From Deltaproteobacteria bacterium (GTDB lineage: Bacteria; Myxococcota_A; UBA9160), in NCBI GenBank assembly GCA_003520425.1, contig DOUU01000109.1:2059-7742 (forward strand): a stretch of DNA of 5,684 nucleotides. The letters run 5' to 3'. Shown one piece after another: positions 1 through 4,194 of this stretch. Under the pieces are notes generated by a model. The model was not told the DNA's origin. It worked only from the letters and a program-made list of their open reading frames with translations, and did not search any database. Each line of letters begins with the position of its first letter. The stretch's first letter is position 1. Position numbers and translations under genes: made by a program.

Positions 1-978
1 TCCGCGAGCGGCGGTCGCCTCGAGCCAGTCTGGAAAGCGCTCGCCGTCGAGGCGCTCCATCACGAGCACGCGCTCCGAGGAGAGCTCGGGGTAGACGCGC
101 GGCACCACCACTTCCGGATCGCCGGCAAAGGCCGAGCCAAAGGCCGCCGCGCTTTGGGCTTCGCTCCGATAATCGAGCTCCGCCGACACAGCGCTCGAGA
201 GCTCCCTCACGAAGGTCGCAAGATCGACCCCGGGCACGAACTCTGAAAAGGCGGGCGCAGCGACGCGCAAGGCGGCGAGGTCGGCCGCCACCACGGATTC
301 GATGTCCGGGATCTGAATCTTCACCGCGACACGAGAGCCGTCCGCGAGCCGTGCGCCGTGGACCTGCGCGAGCGAGGCCGCAGCGAGCGCTTGTTCCTCA
401 AGCCCCTCCAGCAGTCTCGCGCGCGGACCGAGCTCGTCTTCGATCCGGGCGCGCATCGCCTCGATGGGGAGCGGGGGCACCTGGTCCTGGAGCCGGGCGA
501 GAGCCTTGGCGTAGGCCGGCGGCAGGAGGTCGACGCGGGTCGATGCGAACTGGCCGACCTTCAGGACCCCGCCGCGCAGTTCCACACAGAGAGCGTGAAG
601 GCGCTCGGCACTCAGGCGGTGGAGGCGCTCCTTTGCGATCTCGCCCGCGCGCGCTCCTCGCAGCACGTCACGCGCCGGCTGGACGGCGGAGTGGAGCCGG
701 TAGGCGGCCGCAACTCGCAGAAGCTCGCTTGCCACCCGCGCGCCGCGGGGGATCGCGCGGCCTGCGGCGCGCAGGCGCGTGGCTTCTTCAAGCGCCGCCA
801 GACGCAGCGCGCGCGCCTCGCGCACGACATCTCGTGCGTCGTCGCTGATCCCTTCGACCAGGCGCAAAGCGCTCTCCCGTGCATTTCGCACGAGCATGAG
901 GGAGGCGTCGACCACGTCGGCCAAGCGGGCTCCCGGCTCGGGGCTCTTCGGCCGGAAGGAGCGAGGCTCAGCCCGCAT
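1..978 (-). CDS. UbiB/ABC1 (AarF) family atypical protein kinase-like protein, C-terminus cut off by the window edge
   Basis: I translated this frame by hand: 326 codons from ATG at 978 to position 1 without a stop. Residues 1-125 are Ala/Arg-rich and look helical, with no signal peptide. The family signatures follow in order: the KxGQ motif (K140-V-G-Q143, then FAS), the alanine-rich nucleotide loop AAASLAQVH (199-207) in place of a glycine-rich loop, the VAVK lysine (K220), the ExD motif (E267-L-D269, in AELDYRSEA), and the hinge-like VLVMERLDGE (304-313). The downstream catalytic HxDxHPGN-type and DFG-like parts would lie left of the window. Members are ATP-binding atypical kinases or ATPases, often membrane-associated, that support ubiquinone and other isoprenoid-lipid metabolism; the substrate here cannot be read. 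The start is supported by GGAGGAG at 983-989. The gene overlaps the end of the RHH gene by 11 bp, so the two are probably one translationally coupled operon. Orthology to ubiB itself is unproven, because genomes often carry several ABC1 paralogs. Confidence 0.93.
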   Translation of the reverse strand, partial: MRAEPRSFRPKSPEPGARLADVVDASLMLVRNARESALRLVEGISDDARDVVREARALRLAALEEATRLRAAGRAIPRGARVASELLRVAAAYRLHSAVQPARDVLRGARAGEIAKERLHRLSAERLHALCVELRGGVLKVGQFASTRVDLLPPAYAKALARLQDQVPPLPIEAMRARIEDELGPRARLLEGLEEQALAAASLAQVHGARLADGSRVAVKIQIPDIESVVAADLAALRVAAPAFSEFVPGVDLATFVRELSSAVSAELDYRSEAQSAAAFGSAFAGDPEVVVPRVYPELSSERVLVMERLDGERFPDWLEATAARG

Positions 979-1393
979 GCAGCTCCTCCGCGGGCGCCCC
1001 GTCGATGCATTTCTCGCAGCGCAAGGGGAGGGTCCCCGCGCCCTCGAGAACGCCGACGGCCGCTCGGCCGCCGCGGGGAAGGACCGCGTTGCAGACCTCG
1101 CACACGGCGTTCCCGGCGAGCCGGACCTCCTGCCAGCCGATCACGCGCCCGCCCTGGGCGGGAGCGCCGGCGGAAAGCCTCGGGCGGGGTTGCCGCACGC
1201 CCCGTGCGAGACGTGCGATCTCGGCGCCCTCTGCCACGATGTCTCCCACGAGGCCGAGACTGTTCTGCAGCATGTTGCGCACGAGATTGGAGACCGAGAG
1301 GCCGAGTGAAGTCGCATGGCGACGGATCTCGTCATCCAGGGCTTCGGGCACGCGCGCCGCGATCACGCGCTCTTTGCGATGGAGAGAGCCCAA
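968..1393 (-). CDS. Ribbon-helix-helix (CopG/Arc-type) DNA-binding protein with C-terminal zinc-ribbon-like CxxC pair
   Basis: This is probably a transcriptional regulator. From the preferred TTG start at 1393 it is 141 aa. Residues 8-46 form an RHH fold: a basic strand (RKERVIAARVPEAL), helix A (DDEIRRHATSLG) and helix B (SVSNLVRNMLQNSLG). A linker rich in Arg/Pro follows, then CEVC (C98, C101) and CEKC (C126, C129) separated by 24 residues, a spacing suited to one zinc-binding ribbon. An ATG at 1447 gives a 159-aa form, but it has no Shine-Dalgarno and its first codons cover the putative -10 element and palindrome. TTG at 1393 has AGGGGAG at an 8-nt spacing; GTG at 1366 is a third option. 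Known RHH proteins dimerise and bind short palindromes, often their own promoters; the inverted repeat at 1429-1445 fits. The stop lies inside the next gene (UbiB-like). Metal binding and DNA targets are inference. A role as antitoxin looks less likely because the partner is a kinase-like protein rather than a small toxin. Confidence 0.85.
   Translation of the reverse strand: MGSLHRKERVIAARVPEALDDEIRRHATSLGLSVSNLVRNMLQNSLGLVGDIVAEGAEIARLARGVRQPRPRLSAGAPAQGGRVIGWQEVRLAGNAVCEVCNAVLPRGGRAAVGVLEGAGTLPLRCEKCIDGAPAEELHAG
983..989 (-). promoter_or_regulatory. Ribosome binding site of the UbiB-like gene
   Basis: On the minus strand GGAGGAG lies 4 nt before the ATG at 978, with core GGAGG at 985-989 and 6 nt spacing. 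It sits inside the last codons of the upstream RHH gene, so it settles the start and suggests translational coupling. Confidence 0.7.
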
Positions 1394-1401
1394 GGTCCCC
1401 G

Positions 1402-1408
1402 CTCCCCT
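1402..1408 (-). promoter_or_regulatory. Ribosome binding site deciding the RHH gene start
   Basis: The minus strand reads AGGGGAG, 8 nt before a TTG codon at 1391-1393. The in-frame ATG further upstream (1445-1447) has no comparable site. The choice of TTG rests on this site plus the promoter placement. Confidence 0.5.
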
Positions 1409-1417
1409 GCGACGGAT

Positions 1418-1446
1418 CGTAAACGTTGGTATACGAAGCGTATACA
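1418..1446 (+). promoter_or_regulatory. Weak candidate rightward promoter overlapping the same palindrome
   Basis: TATACA at 1441-1446 could act as a -10 on the plus strand, with only a poor -35 (CGTAAA, 1418-1423, 17-bp spacer). A start near 1453 would give the dioxygenase gene a leader of about 137 nt. The -10-like sequence arises partly from the symmetry of the palindrome, so this is tentative. Confidence 0.22.
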
Positions 1447-1457
1447 TGGGAAGTCAA
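1428..1457 (-). promoter_or_regulatory. Candidate sigma70-type promoter for the RHH-UbiB operon
   Basis: Minus strand: TTGACT (1452-1457) and TATACC (1428-1433) separated by 18 bp, or GTATAC (1429-1434) with 17 bp. TTGACT matches the -35 consensus at 5 of 6 bases. A transcript from about 1421 would have a leader of about 28 nt containing AGGGGAG before the TTG start. The AT-rich patch stands out from its very GC-rich surroundings. Confidence 0.55.
1429..1445. promoter_or_regulatory. Perfect inverted repeat, candidate operator
   Basis: GTATACG-AAG-CGTATAC has two perfect 7-bp arms and a 3-bp centre. Each arm contains the self-palindrome GTATAC. It overlaps the -10 element and spacer of the leftward promoter, where a bound repressor would block polymerase. 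Binding by the adjacent RHH protein (autoregulation) is inferred from gene position and from the habits of that family; an unlinked regulator is possible. Confidence 0.6.
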
Positions 1458-1495
1458 GCGCAAACTGCCGGCCCGCAAGACCGTCTCGGGGCGTA

Positions 1496-1518
1496 GCTCT
1501 CTCCCAGGAGCAGAGAGC
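1496..1518. repeat. Intergenic inverted repeat (7-bp arms)
   Basis: GCTCTCT (1496-1502) and AGAGAGC (1512-1518) are perfect complements around a 9-nt centre. It lies between the divergent genes, 71 bp before the dioxygenase start. There is no T-tract directly after either arm, so it is not a normal intrinsic terminator. It could be a second regulator site or a hairpin in the 5' leader of the dioxygenase mRNA. Confidence 0.4.
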
Positions 1519-1577
1519 CATCGGTCGCTCGTTTTCTGCGTGATTGCCGAGCGGCTTGCGCATAGGCTCACGTCGAG

Positions 1578-1583
1578 AAGGAG
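1578..1583 (+). promoter_or_regulatory. Ribosome binding site of the PhyH-like gene
   Basis: AAGGAG with a 6-nt spacer before GTG at 1590. It supports a GTG start and full family length. Confidence 0.75.
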
Positions 1584-1589
1584 TCCTCC

Positions 1590-2462
1590 GTGCCGATTGA
1601 ACACGTCGCCGCGACTACGGGGAGCGAGCGGATCGCCGAGCTCCTCGAGCGGGACGGCTGCTGCGTCGTAGACCGCGCTGTGGACCCCGCGCTCCTCGAT
1701 GCGATGCGAGCCGAGCTCGGGCCCTACCTCGCCGCGACACCGCTCGGGCCCGACAGCTTCAGCGGGCGGCGCACGCGGCGCACCGGCGGCCTCATCGCGC
1801 GCTCTCCCATCGCCCGAGAGCTCGTTCAGCACCCCCTCGTGCTCGGAGCGGTAAAGGCGACGCTCAGGGGCGCCACGAACTTTCAGCTCCACTTGACCCA
1901 GATCATTGCGATCGGGCCCGGCGAGCCTTGCCAGCCCATCCACCGCGATCAGTGGGCCTTCGACCTCTTCCCGTTTCCCAAGGGCTATGAAGTCCAGTGC
2001 AATACCCTCTGGGCGATGAACGACTTCACCGCCGAGAACGGTGCGACGCGGCTCATCCCGGGAAGCCACCGCTTCGAGGACCGGCTCTCGTTCCAGGAAC
2101 GCGATACAGAGCCCGCCGAGATGGGGGCGGGCTCGGTGCTCTTCTACACCGGTGCGCTCTACCACGGCGGCGGTGCGAACCGCACGAGCGCAGTTCGCTA
2201 CGGACTCAACATCACGTACGCGCGCGCGTGGCTGCGACAGGAAGAGAATCAGTATCTCGCGGTTCCCCGGGCGATCGCCAAGGAGCTCCCTTTGCCCTTG
2301 CTGCGGCTCATGGGATACGCGCGCGGCGCCTATGCCTTGGGCTACGTCGACGACCTGCGCGACCCGATCGATGTGCTCCTCCCCGGGGCTGGCGCGAGCG
2401 GTCTTGGGGATTTCGCCCGAGCTGAGCGGCAGGCCCGGCGCGGGGGGAGCGGCTCTGCCTGA
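1590..2462 (+). CDS. Phytanoyl-CoA dioxygenase (PhyH) family Fe(II)/2-oxoglutarate-dependent oxygenase
   Basis: This 290-aa protein, close to the usual length for the family, starts at GTG. Members couple oxidative decarboxylation of 2-oxoglutarate to hydroxylation of a substrate, using one non-haem iron. The iron ligands are visible: the HxD pair H118 and D120 (in IHRDQW) and the distal H192 (in YHGGGANRT). R203 (SAVRYGLNITY) lies 11 residues after H192, as for the 2-oxoglutarate-binding arginine of human PHYH. The family signature DFTAENGATRLIPGSH is at 145-160. The N-terminal LERDGCCVVD (residues 19-28) matches the opening strand of the family. No signal peptide or membrane segment is seen, so it should be cytosolic. 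The C-terminal 25 residues are Gly/Arg/Ala-rich and probably disordered. The substrate is unknown: many bacterial PhyH proteins act on small molecules or natural products rather than phytanoyl-CoA. The acyltransferases downstream make a fatty acyl or lipid substrate reasonable, but this is inference. It lies 310 bp from the next confident gene, so operon membership is uncertain. Confidence 0.93.
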   Translation: MPIEHVAATTGSERIAELLERDGCCVVDRAVDPALLDAMRAELGPYLAATPLGPDSFSGRRTRRTGGLIARSPIARELVQHPLVLGAVKATLRGATNFQLHLTQIIAIGPGEPCQPIHRDQWAFDLFPFPKGYEVQCNTLWAMNDFTAENGATRLIPGSHRFEDRLSFQERDTEPAEMGAGSVLFYTGALYHGGGANRTSAVRYGLNITYARAWLRQEENQYLAVPRAIAKELPLPLLRLMGYARGAYALGYVDDLRDPIDVLLPGAGASGLGDFARAERQARRGGSGSA

Positions 2463-2772
2463 GGGAAGGGGTTGCGAGGCGCCCCGCGGCGCGCTGGAGA
2501 ACCGTTATGGGCGAGATTTCGGACGAGGGCGCAAGGCGGCACGATCTCGGCGCAAGCCCACGCGCGCCGTGGGGGCGCTCGGGCGGGAAGGGCCGAAAGC
2601 AGCCGTCGCCGCGTGCCTGGCCAGAGGGCCAGAGCCGGCCCGCCAAAGGGCAGCTCGGAGCGCGGAAGCGGCCTTTCCCCCACGTCGCCCACCCGACAGA
2701 CTCGGATTCCCCCGTGTGCCAAGGAGGGGCGAAGCCGAGGGAGATTTCCTTTCCGACGGAGCCGAGGTACCG
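2463..2772. other. 310-bp stretch between dioxygenase and acyltransferase genes, no confident gene
   Basis: It is GC-rich with no T-tract terminator and no convincing promoter. Two short perfect hairpins occur: GCGCC/GGCGC at 2479-2492, 16 nt after the dioxygenase stop, and CTGGCC/GGCCAG at 2617-2632 with a 4-nt loop. A strong AAGGAGG at 2721-2727 has no start codon at useful distance. A small open frame, listed separately, spans most of it. Several frames stay open because of the high GC, which makes open frames weak evidence here. Confidence 0.5.
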
Positions 2773-2776
2773 ATGA
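2507..2776 (+). CDS. Possible small basic protein or leader ORF before the first acyltransferase
   Basis: This is an 89-aa frame that I do not recognise. In favour: ATG has GGAG at 2496-2499 with a 7-nt spacer, and the stop overlaps the next start as ATGA (2773-2776), the same junction as between the two acyltransferases. Against: the product is rich in Gly, Arg, Pro and Lys with no visible hydrophobic core, domain, signal peptide or membrane segment, and many frames stay open at this GC content. It could be a coupling leader peptide, or chance. It would make the plus-strand genes a continuous operon if real. Confidence 0.25.
   Translation: MGEISDEGARRHDLGASPRAPWGRSGGKGRKQPSPRAWPEGQSRPAKGQLGARKRPFPHVAHPTDSDSPVCQGGAKPREISFPTEPRYR
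2764..2767 (+). promoter_or_regulatory. Weak ribosome binding site of the first acyltransferase
   Basis: GAGG with a 5-nt spacer before ATG at 2773. It is short, but the start is also supported by the paralog, which begins with the same MS...YERLS pattern. Confidence 0.5.
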
Positions 2777-4194
2777 GCTACGTCCACTATGAGCGTCTCT
2801 CCGCCCTCGATGCCACCTTCCTCGCCATCGAGACTCCGGCGGTCCACATGCACGTGGGAGCCGTCCATATCTTTCAGGGCGCTCCCTTCCGGGCGGCCGA
2901 CGGAAGCCTCGATTTCGAGCGCATCCATGCCCTCTCGGAGCCCGCGCTCCGGCGGAGCGGCCGCTTCCGACAGCGGCTCGAAAGCATCCCCGTGTTTGGG
3001 CACCCGGTCTGGGTCGATGACCCTCAGTTCAATCTCAACTACCACCTGCGCCACACGAGCCTTCCCCAGCCCGGGGATGCGCGTCAGCTCAAGCGCCTCG
3101 CCGGGAGGATCTTCTCGCAGAAACTCGATCGCCATCGCCCGCTTTGGGAGATGTGGATCGTGGAGGGGCTCGAGGACGGGCGTTTCGCCGTCATCACGAA
3201 GATTCACCACTGCATGATCGACGGAATCGCCAGTGCGGATCTCATGGCGGGGTTCATGCAGGGCTCGCCCCACGACGCGCTTCCCACGGCTTCGGGTCGC
3301 TGGGTGCCGCGTCCGCCGCCCACCGGCGCGCAGCTTTTCCGGGAGGAGCTCCGGCGCCGCGCGTCCCTTCCCGGGAAGGCGATCTCCGCCGGGCTTTCGG
3401 TCCTGCGCGAGCCGCTTCGCACCCTGTCTCGCGCCGAGGGCGCCGTGGAGGCCGTGGGCGAGGCGCTGACACACGCTCTCGGGAGCGCCTCCGCCACGCC
3501 GATCAACGATCCGGTCGGTCCCTACCGGCGCTTTGACTGGACCCGCATGGACCTCTCCGCGGTGAAGCAGGTGAAAACTCGCCTCGGCGGCACCGTGAAT
3601 GACGTCGTTCTCGCGATCGTCTCAGGCGCCATGCGCGAATTTCTCGGGCGGCGGAGCGTATCCACGGAGGGCCTCGACTTCCGTGCCATGCTGCCGGTGA
3701 ACGTCCGTACCGAAGATCAGCGCGGAAAGCTCGGCAATCGTGTGGCCTTCTTGATGGCGCGCTTGCCTCTCCACGAAAAGGATCCGCAGGCACGCCTGCA
3801 GGCCGTGATCGAGACCACGCACGAGCTCAAGGCCTCAAGCACGGTGGCCGGTGGCGAGCTCCTGGAGGAGATCAGCGACTGGACGACGGGGGCGCTCTTT
3901 GCCGGGCTCTCGCAGATCACCGCGCTCACCCGCTCCTACAACATGGTGGTGACCAACATTCCAGGGCCGCAGTTCCCCGTCTATCTCGCCGGGACCACCA
4001 TGGACGAGATCTATCCTCTCGTCCCCCTGTTCTCGAACCAGGGCCTCGGCATCGCCATCTTCAGCTACAACGGAGGTCTGTTCTGGGGATTCAACGCGGA
4101 CTGGGACGCCGTGCCGGATCTCCACGATCTCGTTTCCCTCGTGGATCAGGAGTTCGAGGCCCTTTCCAAGCTCGGGGAGGGGGGCGAGAGATGA
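2773..4194 (+). CDS. Wax ester synthase/diacylglycerol acyltransferase (WS/DGAT), copy 1
   Basis: This 473-aa protein is of typical family length. The family transfers an acyl group from acyl-CoA to a long-chain alcohol (wax ester) or diacylglycerol (triacylglycerol) at the inner membrane face, where neutral lipid bodies form. The N-terminal half carries the condensation-type catalytic motif HHCMIDG (145-151); H146 should be the general base and D150 structural. Upstream are YERLSALD (6-13), GHPVWVDD (76-83) and the PLW motif (123-125). The C-terminal half has the conserved TVNDVVLA (274-281), a GNRVAF segment (321-326) and VTNIPGPQFPVYL (393-405). The frame is open further upstream, to about 2041, but that part covers the dioxygenase gene in another frame. 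ATG at 2773 is chosen because the next protein aligns from its first residue. The stop overlaps the next start (ATGA), so the pair is translationally coupled. Preference for alcohol or diacylglycerol cannot be read. A divergent role, as in some mycolate- or polyketide-linked family members, is possible. Confidence 0.95.
   Translation: MSYVHYERLSALDATFLAIETPAVHMHVGAVHIFQGAPFRAADGSLDFERIHALSEPALRRSGRFRQRLESIPVFGHPVWVDDPQFNLNYHLRHTSLPQPGDARQLKRLAGRIFSQKLDRHRPLWEMWIVEGLEDGRFAVITKIHHCMIDGIASADLMAGFMQGSPHDALPTASGRWVPRPPPTGAQLFREELRRRASLPGKAISAGLSVLREPLRTLSRAEGAVEAVGEALTHALGSASATPINDPVGPYRRFDWTRMDLSAVKQVKTRLGGTVNDVVLAIVSGAMREFLGRRSVSTEGLDFRAMLPVNVRTEDQRGKLGNRVAFLMARLPLHEKDPQARLQAVIETTHELKASSTVAGGELLEEISDWTTGALFAGLSQITALTRSYNMVVTNIPGPQFPVYLAGTTMDEIYPLVPLFSNQGLGIAIFSYNGGLFWGFNADWDAVPDLHDLVSLVDQEFEALSKLGEGGER

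Noticed and set aside
968..1393. RHH protein as antitoxin of a toxin-antitoxin pair with the downstream gene
   Set aside because: The downstream product is a long UbiB/ABC1 protein, not a RelE, PIN or other small toxin. A gene pair with overlap is not enough.
358..1422. 354-aa plus-strand frame opposite the UbiB-like and RHH genes
   Set aside because: The opposite strand carries unmistakable UbiB and RHH motifs. This frame is compositionally skewed with no family signature.
1332..2165. 277-aa minus-strand frame crossing the divergent region and the dioxygenase
   Set aside because: It is antisense to the conserved PhyH motifs, overlaps the RHH gene in another frame, and has no recognisable domain.
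2479..2492. Hairpin after the dioxygenase stop as an intrinsic terminator
   Set aside because: The stem is only 5 bp and no U-run follows. Short GC palindromes are expected by chance in such sequence.
2617..2632. CTGGCC/GGCCAG hairpin as a terminator or regulatory element
   Set aside because: A 6-bp stem with a 4-nt loop but no U-run and no nearby signal. Kept only as a note on the gap.
2041..2772. N-terminal extension of acyltransferase copy 1 (open frame from 2041)
   Set aside because: It runs through the dioxygenase gene in another frame. The family begins at the MS...YERLS segment, and copy 2 aligns from its first residue.
2308..3474. 388-aa minus-strand frame spanning the gap and copy 1
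   Set aside because: It opposes well-supported genes at both ends and shows no domain or strong ribosome binding site. Lack of stops at high GC explains it.
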